DNA from: Rhodanobacter sp. ANJX3
Lineage (GTDB): Bacteria; Pseudomonadota; Gammaproteobacteria; Xanthomonadales; Rhodanobacteraceae
DNA: 64,000 nucleotides
Direction: 5' to 3'
Assembly (NCBI RefSeq): GCF_014200755.1
Contig: NZ_JACHCM010000002.1
Span: 434,001 to 498,000, forward strand
Of this stretch, positions 54,984 through 63,671 are shown one piece after another (position 1 is the stretch's first letter; the number at the start of each line of letters is the position of its first letter). The position numbers were made by a program, and so were the translations under genes. The notes below the pieces were generated by a model. That model made no database searches, was not told the DNA's origin, and saw only the letters and a program-made list of their open reading frames with translations.

Positions 54984-55355
54984 ATGAATCCCAACCGCGC
55001 CACTCTCCTCCTTGCTACCGCCATGATGTTCGGCAGCCTGCTCGCCATACCGTCGGCCAGCGCCGCACATGCCGAGGCCGCACTCACATCTGCGCGACAG
55101 TTCAAGGTGGTGAACGCCACGTTCGACAGCATCACCGCGCTGGCCATCGCCCCCGCCGACGACGGGAATTTCAGCGACGTGGCGATAGGCCAGCCGCTGC
55201 AGGGCGGCCTGAGCTCGCTGAGCTTCGACGTTCCGACCGGCGGCTGCCTGCGCGACCTGCGCGTGACATTTCAAGGCGGACGCCGCCAGCTGTTTCAACA
55301 CATCGACGTCTGCCGGACCAGCGGCCTGCGCCTGGCGTCGCGAGGCGGCGGATAA
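54984..55355 (+). CDS. small exported protein of unknown function
   Basis: 123 aa with a signal peptide (LLLATAMMFGSLLAIPSASA). The mature part is ~95 residues of beta type (FKVVNATFDSITALAIAP; FDVPTGGCLRDLRVTFQGG) and has two Cys that may pair. No recognised family. CCGGAG before the ATG. Divergent from the kinase gene. Confidence 0.7.
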   Translation: MNPNRATLLLATAMMFGSLLAIPSASAAHAEAALTSARQFKVVNATFDSITALAIAPADDGNFSDVAIGQPLQGGLSSLSFDVPTGGCLRDLRVTFQGGRRQLFQHIDVCRTSGLRLASRGGG

Positions 55356-55506
55356 AGCCGACGACCGCCCACAAGCCCCCAGACGGCGTTTTCAACCGGC
55401 CCCGTGACGTGTAGAGATGGCTCATCGCTCAGCGCAAGCGGCATCCATCGGCGCACTTATGGCGTATAAACCTCCTGACTCTTCCGTCCAAACAGGAACC
55501 GCTCTC

Positions 55507-56058
55507 ATGAAGCCCTTGCTGAAACTTGCCGCCCTCAGTCTCGTCGGTACCGCCATCCTCGCCTCGCCGGCGTTTGCCGCGCTTAAGGAAGGCACGCAGG
55601 CGCCCGACTTCACCGCGCCGGCGTACCTTGCCGGCCAGCCCTTTACTTTCAGCCTCGCCGATGCGTTGAAGAAGGGGCCGGTAGTGGTCTACTTTTTCCC
55701 GGCCGCGCATACCTCCGGCTGCAACGTCGAGGCGCACCTGTTCTCCGAATCGATCGACAAGTTCAAGGCGTTGCATGCCACCGTGATCGGCGTGACCGCC
55801 GGCCATACCTCCGAGCTGGCCGATTTCTCCAAGGAAACCGAACACTGCGGCGGCAAGTTCCCGGTCGCCGCCGACGAAGGCGCAAAGATCGCCAAACAGT
55901 ACGACGCGACGCTGATGCTCAAACCCGACTGGTCGGACCGCACCTCGTACGTGATCGACCAGTCCGGCAAGATCGTCCACGTCTATTCCAGCCTCAGTCC
56001 CACCAAGCACGTGCAGGAGACGCTGGATGCCGTCAGGGCACTCGAGAAGCAGGGCTAA
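55507..56058 (+). CDS. exported PrxQ/BCP-like peroxiredoxin
   Basis: 183 aa with an apparent signal peptide (LLKLAALSLVGTAILASPAFA). Peroxidatic Cys72 lies in PAAHTSGCNVEAH, where the usual T-x-x-C (TPGCT) reads H-T-S-G-C-N, so the Thr to Cys spacing is kept but the Pro is Ser. The normal resolving Cys five residues on is absent; Cys114 (EHCGGKFP) may serve instead. It should reduce peroxides in the periplasm. The terminator lies at 56092. Confidence 0.88.
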   Translation: MKPLLKLAALSLVGTAILASPAFAALKEGTQAPDFTAPAYLAGQPFTFSLADALKKGPVVVYFFPAAHTSGCNVEAHLFSESIDKFKALHATVIGVTAGHTSELADFSKETEHCGGKFPVAADEGAKIAKQYDATLMLKPDWSDRTSYVIDQSGKIVHVYSSLSPTKHVQETLDAVRALEKQG

Positions 56059-56091
56059 CATCTTCGCGCTGGGGGCCATTCACTCGCCGCG

Positions 56092-56129
56092 ATAGACGAA
56101 GGGCGCCGGCAACGGCGCTCTTCGTCTAT
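56092..56129 (+). terminator. hairpin after the peroxiredoxin gene
   Basis: ATAGACGAAGGGCGCCG pairs with CGGCGCTCTTCGTCTAT over GCAA, one G-T pair; 17-bp stem 33 bases after the stop. Confidence 0.65.
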
Positions 56130-56626
56130 CGGGGTCGAGGGGCGCGCCACGGCGATTGACGGGCCGGCAAGCCGCACGCCTTGATGGCGCCGACTTCTCA
56201 TACCCGACAGCGCCCCGGATCGACCGATGAAACCACCCCACACCTGTTGCCTCTTCGCTGTCGGCGCCTTCGTCGCGCGTATGCCCGCCCTGTCCAATCA
56301 GACGTCCAAACGCCGGGCATGTCGCAACGCAAGGCGCGACCTCGGGGCCACCTGCTGCCGTGGATGGCGTGGCACACGGCTATCGATCGCGAAATGCGCT
56401 TTTACGAAAGCGCGCGTACCTGCCAAGGCTACCCGATCTTTGTCACCATTACCTTTGTCGATGGCGACTGGCAGCCGATGTCCGAGCGCAGCGACACGAC
56501 CACGGACAAACTAACCGATCAATCGCCCATGTTGGCAACGCTCCGATCGACCAGATACCTATCGGCGTTTGTCGTTGCCCGAAAGCAGCAAGCAGCACGG
56601 CATGCTCCGTCCGTTGTCACTCGCCG
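56130..56626. other. region without a convincing gene
   Basis: About 500 bp. One open plus-strand frame (56181-56687) contains a protein-like middle (RFYESARTCQGYPIFVTITF) but a poor end, and overlaps the opposite gene; it may be a degraded or frameshifted remnant. Nothing else recognised. Confidence 0.3.
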
Positions 56627-56986
56627 TTACTCGGCCGACAGCGCCCAACGACTTTCTGCGGCCAGGCCGGCGACGATACGCTGGTAAATCGGCGAGTGTT
56701 TTGAAAGCAGACTCAACAGATGTATCGACATGTCGGAGCACCGCTGGAACCTCGCACGCCCGGCATCGGCAACGCTCAAGTCCATGAGCTGTTGGCTTAT
56801 GGCGTCGCCGAAAGTGCGCTTGTCCTTCAGCACATCGACTAACGCCATCGATCGGCGGCGCGCCTCATCCCATTGACCCGACTCGACGTTTTCGCGAATC
56901 GCCAAATCGGTCAAGCGGATCGTTTCGATGGCCGACATCAGCTCGTCGAGCAAGGCGTTTTCGATCGTGTCCAGGGCGTGACTCAT
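56627..56986 (-). CDS. small helical protein of unknown function
   Basis: 119 aa, from ATG 56986. Heavily helical (ALDTIENALLDELMSAIETI; DEARRRSMALVDVLKDKRTF) with no membrane segment or signal peptide; looks like a FliT- or Hpt-like small helical bundle, but no diagnostic residues are visible. Function unknown. Confidence 0.55.
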   Translation of the reverse strand: MSHALDTIENALLDELMSAIETIRLTDLAIRENVESGQWDEARRRSMALVDVLKDKRTFGDAISQQLMDLSVADAGRARFQRCSDMSIHLLSLLSKHSPIYQRIVAGLAAESRWALSAE

Positions 56987-57236
56987 CAACGTTTCTGCTC
57001 GCCAGTGGCAACGAACGGTCGGGTCGCCCCAGAAACAAGAAATCCGTCATTGGCACATGCACCTTGGCACAAAAGCCGAATCCCCTTGAAAAGTCCACTC
57101 CTGCATCATAATCGGCCGCCGCGAGCCAAGGCACTCTGCGAGTCAATGCTAGACTCGACCGAGCGGCCTCGAACGGATGCGCTGTCGGGTTCCGCCGGCG
57201 CGGAATTTTCGTCAACCTGGCGGGGGATCAAAGGTC

Positions 57237-57704
57237 ATGGCCATGTCGCTGTCGTGGAAAATCGGAGCTGGCGTGGCCGGTCTGGTCGTCGCCGCAGTGG
57301 CCTGGAACGGCATGTCTCAATACCTTGCCGGGCGTCACGCCGATGAGGTCATGCATGCGTCGGCGCTCGCTGCCGCCGAGGACGCGCAACGCGCCAAAGC
57401 CGCCGCTGCGCAGCATCAGGCACAGCTGGCTGCCGACCTTGAACAGCAGCGCCAGGAGCTCTCCGAAACGCATCAGCAGGTGGATGAGCAGTCGCGCCAG
57501 TACCAGGCAGACCTGGCGGTGCGCATGGAGAAGCAGCGGCAGGAAGCGCTGCGTGTGCAGGCCACCTATCGGCTCGACCGCAACCAGCGTTGCGATGCCG
57601 GCATCGTCATCAACCACAGCGGCTCGAGCTTCAGCCCGGTCGTCGGCAAAACCGGCCAGCCGATCACCTGCAAGGGCGACACCGCCGCCGAGCCGCTGCG
57701 ATAG
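57237..57704 (+). CDS. membrane-anchored coiled-coil protein
   Basis: 155 aa. One N-terminal membrane segment (IGAGVAGLVVAAVAWNGM), then ~75 residues of Glu/Gln/Arg/Ala coiled coil, then a small domain with a Cys pair (QRCDAGIVINHSG ... ITCKGD). Function unknown; likely an inner-membrane anchored periplasmic or cytoplasmic assembly factor. ATG at 57237 after AAAGG. Confidence 0.65.
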   Translation: MAMSLSWKIGAGVAGLVVAAVAWNGMSQYLAGRHADEVMHASALAAAEDAQRAKAAAAQHQAQLAADLEQQRQELSETHQQVDEQSRQYQADLAVRMEKQRQEALRVQATYRLDRNQRCDAGIVINHSGSSFSPVVGKTGQPITCKGDTAAEPLR

Positions 57705-57957
57705 TTCGTCAGCGATTGCATCCGCTTGGGCAGGTTGGCGATGAGCAACGCGAATCCCAACGTTTCGGTGCCGATGGCGCTGGGATTCGCTGCGCTCATC
57801 ACCAGCCTGCGACATCACGCTGGCCTCTACGACGCGACCACCATCGAACGCTCGATCGGTTCGAAGCCAGTTGTCGGCGACGCGCCCGTGTGCGCTTAAT
57901 AAAGCCATAGAAAACTACCGACCCATTGCCGCCGTCGGTTACACAGGCCACAGCCCC

Positions 57958-59034
57958 ATGCCCATGCAAGATCCCAGCGAACGCTTCGTCCACCACGCCA
58001 TGGTGGTGATGCTGGGACTGGCCATAGTCGCTGCCGCGTGCGCCACGACGATCCACTGGCTCAGTCCTGTCCAGCAGCCGCTGGATCTGATCGTTCCGCC
58101 CACCATGCTCGTGCTGTTTGCCGTTCTACTCATCGCGCTGCTCCGCCAGCCCAGGTGGGCATTGGCTATCGGCCGCTACGCGCTGCTGGCGTCAGGCGCG
58201 GCGCTGGTCGCGCCGACTTGGCTGTACGTGACGCAAGCCGTTCTCACGCCAGGCCTGCCGCTGATCACCACTCTACCGCCGATATCCTCGCTGCTTTTGA
58301 TCCTGGTGCTGATGGTGATGCTGTTCTTCCCGACCCCACAGGCGTTTCGCGTGGCCCTGCTCGTCTGGATACTCGTCGCGTGGCCCGTGCTGGTCTATCT
58401 ACTGCTGCATCCGCTGGAAATGGAAACCCCGAGAGGGCGCGACCTGCTGATGGCCTACGGACCGGCGCTCGTCCTGGTCACCGTGCTGATACCCGTGCAG
58501 CGAGGGCTGGCCGGCAAGATCGAGCGGCTCACGTTGGAACGCGCGCGGCTGGAAATCATTGCCAACCACGATCCGCTCACGCATATCGCCAACCGCCGTC
58601 CGGGCGAGCAGATACTGCAGAGCATCCTCGCCGATCGGATTCCCGCCGGCGTCATCATGTTCGACATGGATCGCTTCAAGGCGATCAACGATACCTACGG
58701 CCACCCCGTAGGCGACCGGGTACTGCAGAAGGTAGCGCAGCATTGCGAAAGGCTGCTGCGCAGCGGCGAGTGCGTGTCACGCTGGGGCGGCGAAGAGTTT
58801 CTCGTCGTGGTTCCGCACGTCGACGCCGTCGGCCTGCAGCAGCTGGCCGAACGCCTGCGCGCGACCATCGCCGAGCTGAGCGTGGAACCGGCGCAGCAGG
58901 TGACCGCCTCCTTCGGCGTTGCCATGATCGTAGCCGGCGACAGCCTGACCAGCGTGCTGCAACGGGCCGACCGCGCGCTTTACGAAGCCAAACGCCAGGG
59001 CGGCAATGGGGTGGTGGGACAGCCAGTAACCTAG
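57958..59034 (+). CDS. membrane GGDEF diguanylate cyclase
   Basis: 358 aa. About five or six membrane segments (residues ~12-180) as sensor, then a GGDEF domain: [15 protein letters not shown] and active-site WGGEEF intact, so it should make c-di-GMP. An RxxD inhibitory site is not obvious upstream of GGEEF ([11 protein letters not shown]). ATG at 57958 or 57964. Confidence 0.9.
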   Translation: MPMQDPSERFVHHAMVVMLGLAIVAAACATTIHWLSPVQQPLDLIVPPTMLVLFAVLLIALLRQPRWALAIGRYALLASGAALVAPTWLYVTQAVLTPGLPLITTLPPISSLLLILVLMVMLFFPTPQAFRVALLVWILVAWPVLVYLLLHPLEMETPRGRDLLMAYGPALVLVTVLIPVQRGLAGKIERLTLERARLEIIANHDPLTHIANRRPGEQILQSILADRIPAGVIMFDMDRFKAINDTYGHPVGDRVLQKVAQHCERLLRSGECVSRWGGEEFLVVVPHVDAVGLQQLAERLRATIAELSVEPAQQVTASFGVAMIVAGDSLTSVLQRADRALYEAKRQGGNGVVGQPVT

Positions 59035-59215
59035 CCGCCGTCGCGGCGCACGAGATCTAACGGCTTCGATGGCTGCGCCTGTCCGTCGGCAGAGAAGCAC
59101 GGCGATCGAAGCACATCCACAAGGAGTCAGGCAAACGGCAGGCACGGCACATATCGCCGTGCGTGGAATGTCGCATACTCGATCTTCCTCAAACGCTTTG
59201 TCTAAGGAGAACACC

Positions 59216-60040
59216 ATGCCGACTCTCAAGACCCGCGACGGAACCGACATCTTCTACAAAGACTGGGGCACCGGCCAGCCCATTGTCTTTCACCACGGCT
59301 GGCCGCTCAGCGCGGACGACTGGGACGCGCAGATGCTGTTCTTCCTGCACCAGGGCTATCGCGTGATTGCGCACGACCGCCGCGGTCACGGCCGCTCCAC
59401 CCAGACCGATACCGGCAACGAGATGGATACCTATGCCGCCGACGTGGCCGAGCTGGCGGTGCACCTGGATCTGAAAGACGCGATCCACGTCGGCCACTCC
59501 ACCGGCGGTGGCGAGGTCGCCCGCTATGTCGCCAAACACGGCAAGGGCCGCGTGGCCAAGGCCGTGCTCATCGGCGCGGTGCCGCCAATCATGGTGAAGT
59601 CCAATACCAATCCCGGCGGTCTGCCGATCGAAGTGTTCGACGGCTTTCGCACGGCGCAGGCGGCCAACCGGGCGCAGTTCTTTCTGGACGTCGCCTCCGG
59701 CCCGTTCTACGGCTTCAACCGTGAGGGCGCCAAGGTGTCCGAGGGCGCGATCAGAAACTGGTGGCGCCAGGGCATGATGGGCGGCACCAAAGCGCACTAC
59801 GACTGCATCAAGGCGTTCTCGGAAACCGACTTCACCGACGATCTCAAAGCCATCGACGTACCGGTGCTGATCATGCACGGCGACGACGACCAAATCGTCC
59901 CCATCGCCGACGCCGCCCTGCTCTCGATCAAGCTGGTCAAACACGGCACGCTGAAGGTGTACGAGGGCTACCCGCACGGCATGTGCACCACGCATCCCGA
60001 CGTGATCAATCAGGATCTGCTGGCGTTCTTCAAGTCGTGA
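59216..60040 (+). CDS. alpha/beta hydrolase, non-haem chloroperoxidase/perhydrolase type
   Basis: 274 aa. HHGWPLS oxyanion region, nucleophile Ser95 in GHSTGGGE, Asp of HGDDDQIVP (223-225) and His254 in YPHGM: the complete triad of the bacterial cofactor-free haloperoxidase/perhydrolase group. AAGGAG before the ATG. Often induced in oxidative stress; natural substrate unknown. Confidence 0.92.
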   Translation: MPTLKTRDGTDIFYKDWGTGQPIVFHHGWPLSADDWDAQMLFFLHQGYRVIAHDRRGHGRSTQTDTGNEMDTYAADVAELAVHLDLKDAIHVGHSTGGGEVARYVAKHGKGRVAKAVLIGAVPPIMVKSNTNPGGLPIEVFDGFRTAQAANRAQFFLDVASGPFYGFNREGAKVSEGAIRNWWRQGMMGGTKAHYDCIKAFSETDFTDDLKAIDVPVLIMHGDDDQIVPIADAALLSIKLVKHGTLKVYEGYPHGMCTTHPDVINQDLLAFFKS

Positions 60041-60050
60041 AAGTTTTTCC

Positions 60051-60089
60051 TTTCTTCGGACATCGGGTTCTACCCGCCGTCCGAAGAAA
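60051..60089. repeat. inverted repeat between convergent genes
   Basis: TTTCTTCGGAC (60051-60061) pairs with GTCCGAAGAAA (60079-60089); loop partly pairs (CGGG/CCCG). It lies between the hydrolase and the nuclease gene and may end both transcripts. Confidence 0.5.
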
Positions 60090-60131
60090 AAATCAGCCGC
60101 TCAATCGATTGCTGGCCGGAGCCGGGTAACG

Positions 60132-60968
60132 CTATCGCTCCAGCGTCGGCGTGGTCTTCTCGAGAATCCTCATCGCTTCATCGTTTTTGCGCTGCCACTC
60201 GCGCTGCTGCGCCGCCGTCATATGAGTCACTTGATCTTTCGACGCCGGCATGGCCGACGCGACGGCAGTAGCGACAGCCATGCTGGGAGCGACGGCGACC
60301 GGCGGTGCGAACGACAGCGGCAACGCGCCGCTAGGCGCTTGGAGCGATACCGTTTTTGGCGCGACTCCTTTGATCGTATGCATGATCACCGCATACGCGA
60401 CAAGGCCCATGACGATGGCGAAAGCCAAGCCAGCCAGCGGATTGCGTGAGCGCGACTGCCGACTGCGACTTGAACGATAGCCCGAAAAATTCGCTTCGGC
60501 GCTCCCCAATTTTCCGCCGACGCTCGTATGTACATGGCCGGATTCGCTGGGCACGAACAATCCGGCAATCGGCCCAAGCATTTCGCGCAGTTTCGTACCA
60601 TCGATCAGCGTTACCCGCGGCTCCTCGGCCGCAGCCACTCTCGCCGCACGACTAAATTCACCGCTGGTAATCACGATGGCGCCCGTCGCATGCTGCGTCA
60701 GCATCACGCCAAGCAGCTCGTGCACCGGATTGTGCGTGACCTGAAAAACGTTCCAGTGCTTGCATTGCACAATCAAGTATTGATCGTCGCGATACAGCTT
60801 GAGGTCGATGCCACCATCGAACTTCGTGCTTGAACCGCCCGTGCCGACATGCTCGACGCGATAACCTTGAGCCGCGTAGTAAGTCGCGAGCAACTGCTCG
60901 AATTCCTGCCAGGAGATTCTCGTCAGTAGGTCGTCGTAGCGCCGACCTACCCTCTTTTGAGGATACAT
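60132..60968 (-). CDS. membrane-anchored Mrr-type restriction endonuclease-like protein
   Basis: 278 aa. The N-terminal ~130 residues are an Mrr_cat-type PD-(D/E)xK nuclease domain: ISWQEFEQLLATYYAAQGYRV, then GGIDL and VQCKHW (the D...QxK active site). After an Arg/Ser linker (SSRSRQSRSR) comes one membrane segment (AFAIVMGLVAYAVIMH, about 180-197) and a Pro/Ala-rich tail. Such fusions anchor a nuclease to the inner membrane. Function may be degradation of incoming or damaged DNA; not proven. No methyltransferase partner nearby. Confidence 0.82.
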   Translation of the reverse strand: MYPQKRVGRRYDDLLTRISWQEFEQLLATYYAAQGYRVEHVGTGGSSTKFDGGIDLKLYRDDQYLIVQCKHWNVFQVTHNPVHELLGVMLTQHATGAIVITSGEFSRAARVAAAEEPRVTLIDGTKLREMLGPIAGLFVPSESGHVHTSVGGKLGSAEANFSGYRSSRSRQSRSRNPLAGLAFAIVMGLVAYAVIMHTIKGVAPKTVSLQAPSGALPLSFAPPVAVAPSMAVATAVASAMPASKDQVTHMTAAQQREWQRKNDEAMRILEKTTPTLER

Positions 60969-61114
60969 ACGTCCCTGAGCTCCTTGATGGAGATAAGAAG
61001 ATCAACCAGCGCCGACCTGATCAATCACCGAATAAATGTGCAGATACCCACAACGTTAACCGTTGGCTTGGCGCTCATTCTCTGACGTTGCAAACACGTT
61101 TAGCCACAGCGCAA

Positions 61115-61765
61115 TTAAACGCGCAGTGCCTGTTGCTCCACGGTGTTGACGCATGTATCCGCAGCCTTGCCGAGAAAATCTTTGAGCATTGCACCGTGAT
61201 CGGCCTGAAGCTGATCAAAGGAAGGTGGATTCTTCGGATCGGTGGGGTCGACCTTGCATAACTGCTGCGCGATCAGGCTACCCGTGTGCCCGTCCAGTAA
61301 GCGAACACGAGCAACGTAAAAGACATGATAAGTCTGCCACTTAGTAGGGTAGTAGCTATACATCCAACTCAGTGTCTTTACGTCCAGAATGATGTCGGCA
61401 CCCGCATAGGTCTTTAGCAAGGTCGCTGGCTGATCGCTCATCGCCATCGGTGTCGGACCGGAAACGATGCTCACACCCTCTTTTGCCGCTAGATCATTCG
61501 CCAGATGTTGGCCGATAACAAGTGCCGGATCGGGGATATTGTCGGCTTGAACAATCGCGTTGCCCGCATGAATCATCGCAGCAGCACCGAAAAGACCGAA
61601 CGCGGCTTTGCCAGGCGTCATAGCTGCAAAATCGGGCATCGCGTAATGAGCCAACACCACCTGCTTTCCCCGCATGGCGGTCTTTGATTCCACCGGTTTG
61701 CTGGGCGCGGACACGCAGCCACCCAAAACGGCGGCTGCAGCCGCCGCGATCACTAACTTCTTCAT
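61115..61765 (-). CDS. lipoprotein of unknown function
   Basis: 216 aa from ATG 61765. Lipobox LGGC (AAAVLGGCVSAP). The body (NDLAAKEGVSIVSGPTPM, ADIILDVKTLSWMYSYYPTKW, LDGHTGSLIAQQLCK) recalls a conserved lipoprotein group with GNA-type or LpoB-like fold, but I cannot name it with confidence. The gene is downstream of, and co-directional with, no obvious partner. Confidence 0.7.
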   Translation of the reverse strand: MKKLVIAAAAAAVLGGCVSAPSKPVESKTAMRGKQVVLAHYAMPDFAAMTPGKAAFGLFGAAAMIHAGNAIVQADNIPDPALVIGQHLANDLAAKEGVSIVSGPTPMAMSDQPATLLKTYAGADIILDVKTLSWMYSYYPTKWQTYHVFYVARVRLLDGHTGSLIAQQLCKVDPTDPKNPPSFDQLQADHGAMLKDFLGKAADTCVNTVEQQALRV

Positions 61766-61893
61766 ATTTCCCCAGTTTGATTTTGCTGTGACCTTACGGC
61801 CATCCACATGCTATCAACGCGATAAGTGACACGAAAGAGGGATAGCGGGATCGACGAATAGCAGGCGTCTGCCTTGACATGCCGCGTTAAACG

Positions 61894-62280
61894 TTATTCG
61901 GCCGGAGTTCGCACCGATTTTTTATCGAACGTCTGCCGCGCTTCCTCCACTTCGGGCAGGTAGACGACCGTCCATTCGTACAAGGCCTTGAGCGGCTTTT
62001 TCAGACTTTTGCCCAATGCCGTTACGCTGTACTCCACCGCGATCGGCGATGCCACGACGACGCGACGGGCCACGATGCCGTTACGCTCCAGGCGGCGCAG
62101 CGTCTGGGTGAGCGCTTTTTGCGTAATGCCCTCCAGCGTGCGCTTGATCTCGTTGAAGCGCAGCGGGCCCTCGTTGAGCGCGGCCAGAATCAGCACCGAC
62201 CATTTATCGGCCAGCTCGTCCAGCAGGAGCCGGCTGGGGCAGTCGGAAGCCTGCAGCACGCGATGTCTGAGCGAAGGCAT
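61894..62280 (-). CDS. HxlR-family regulator
   Basis: 128 aa. Cys14 near the N-terminus, then LLLDELADKWSVLILAALNEG, the HxlR winged-helix signature, and RRLERNGIVARRVVV. Cys14 matches the redox-sensing Cys seen in some HxlR proteins (e.g. HypR, QorR/YodB). Divergent from the OYE-like gene; operator at 62332-62348. Confidence 0.93.
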   Translation of the reverse strand: MPSLRHRVLQASDCPSRLLLDELADKWSVLILAALNEGPLRFNEIKRTLEGITQKALTQTLRRLERNGIVARRVVVASPIAVEYSVTALGKSLKKPLKALYEWTVVYLPEVEEARQTFDKKSVRTPAE

Positions 62281-62322
62281 GGTGGTTTCCCGTCGGCTAC
62301 CTAGTTGCCAAATTGTGCCTCA

Positions 62323-62348
62323 TTGACACTAGGTATACAAAATATACC
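62323..62348 (+). promoter_or_regulatory. promoter and HxlR-type operator for the OYE gene
   Basis: TTGACA (62323-62328) gives a -35, with a possible -10 TACCAT at 62345. GGTATA-CAAAA-TATACC (62332-62348) is a perfect 6-bp inverted repeat between and over these elements, well placed for repression. Confidence 0.65.
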
Positions 62349-62381
62349 ATCGACGGGTTCCTCCCCAGTGGATCCTCCCGC

Positions 62382-63521
62382 ATGACATCCAACAACACAC
62401 CCACAACCAACACCGACGTGCTGTTCCAGCCGTTCCAGATCAAAAACCTCGCGCTGAAGAATCGCGTAGTGATGGCACCGATGACGCGCTCGTTCTCCCC
62501 CCATGGCGTACCGGGCGCCAATGTAGCGGCCTACTACCGCCGCCGCGCCGAGGGCGAGGTCGGGCTGATCCTGTCCGAAGGCACGGTGATCGACCGGCCG
62601 GCAGCGCGCAACGAAGGCCAGATTCCATTCTTCCACGGCGAGGCCGCGCTGGCCGGCTGGCAGAACGTGATCCATGCCGTGCATGGCGCGGGCGGCAAGA
62701 TGGGCCCACAGATCTGGCACGTGGGTGCCGTGGCGCATCCGTTTGCCGAATGGACGCCACCCGCACCGCCCGAAAGCCCTTCCGGCCTCGTGGCGCCGGG
62801 CACCGCGCGCGGCGAGGCGATGAGCGAAGAAGACATCGCCGACACCGTCGCAGCATTCGCTCGCGCGGCCGCCGATGCGAAGCGTCTGGGCTTCGACACA
62901 CTGGAGATTCACGGTGCACACGGCTACCTGATCGACCAGTTTTTCTGGTCGGCCACCAACGAGCGCAGCGACCGCTACGGAGGCGCTACGCTGGTGCAGC
63001 GCTCGCGCTTTGCCGGCGAAGTGGTCAAGGCGATCCGCCAAGCTGTGGGTCCAGAGTTCCCGATCATCCTGCGCGTAAGCCAGTGGAAACAGCAGGAATA
63101 CACGGCACGCCTGGCACCGACGCCGGAAGCGATGACCGACTGGCTGCTGCCGCTGGTGGAAGCCGGCGTGGACATTCTGCACTGCTCGCAGCGACGCTTC
63201 TGGGAGCCGGAGTTTGCGGAGATCGATGGCGCCAACGGACTGAACTTTGCCGGCTGGGCGAAGAAGCTCACCGGTGCCGCCACCATCAGCGTCGGCTCGG
63301 TCGGCCTGTCGAACGACGTGATGGCGGCCTTTGGCGGGGCAAGCTCCACGCCGGTGGGTTTGGACAATCTGATCGAGCGCATGGAGCGCGGCGAGTTCGA
63401 TCTGATTGCGGTGGGCCGTGCCCTGCTCAGCGATCCGCTATGGCTGACCAAGGTACGCACAGGCGACAGCGAGCACCTGAAGGAATTCACCGCCGCCGCG
63501 ATGGGTGAGTTGGTGATGTAA
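62382..63521 (+). CDS. Old Yellow Enzyme family NADH:flavin oxidoreductase
   Basis: 379 aa. FQIKNLALKNRVVMAPMTR at the FMN site, PQIWHVGAV, EIHGAHGYLIDQFFW and C-terminal VGRALLSDPLW are the OYE family marks. These FMN enzymes reduce alpha,beta-unsaturated carbonyls, nitro compounds or quinones using NADPH. The ATG at 62382 is preceded by a weak ribosome site (ATCCTCC on the other strand, none clear here). Under the divergent HxlR. Confidence 0.92.
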   Translation: MTSNNTPTTNTDVLFQPFQIKNLALKNRVVMAPMTRSFSPHGVPGANVAAYYRRRAEGEVGLILSEGTVIDRPAARNEGQIPFFHGEAALAGWQNVIHAVHGAGGKMGPQIWHVGAVAHPFAEWTPPAPPESPSGLVAPGTARGEAMSEEDIADTVAAFARAAADAKRLGFDTLEIHGAHGYLIDQFFWSATNERSDRYGGATLVQRSRFAGEVVKAIRQAVGPEFPIILRVSQWKQQEYTARLAPTPEAMTDWLLPLVEAGVDILHCSQRRFWEPEFAEIDGANGLNFAGWAKKLTGAATISVGSVGLSNDVMAAFGGASSTPVGLDNLIERMERGEFDLIAVGRALLSDPLWLTKVRTGDSEHLKEFTAAAMGELVM

Positions 63522-63564
63522 TCCAACGATGACGCCGCCATGCGGAGCGCATCGAAAAAGACCG

Positions 63565-63592
63565 AACGGGGCCACATGGCGCTGGTCCCGTT
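63565..63592 (+). terminator. weak hairpin after the OYE gene
   Basis: AACGGGGCCA pairs with TGGTCCCGTT with one G-T pair; loop CATGGCGC; no T tract beyond the stem. Confidence 0.4.
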
Positions 63593-63671
63593 TCGTCGTA
63601 AAGCAAAAGCGGATTCGATTCACCGCGAAAAGAACGAGGACCGCAAGCCGCCGACTCGCTGCGCGCGTCCT

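Noticed and set aside
56181..56687. Plus-strand open frame of 168 codons
   Set aside because: Only a short central part looks like protein, with no ribosome site and overlap with the opposite gene; kept as a possible remnant only.
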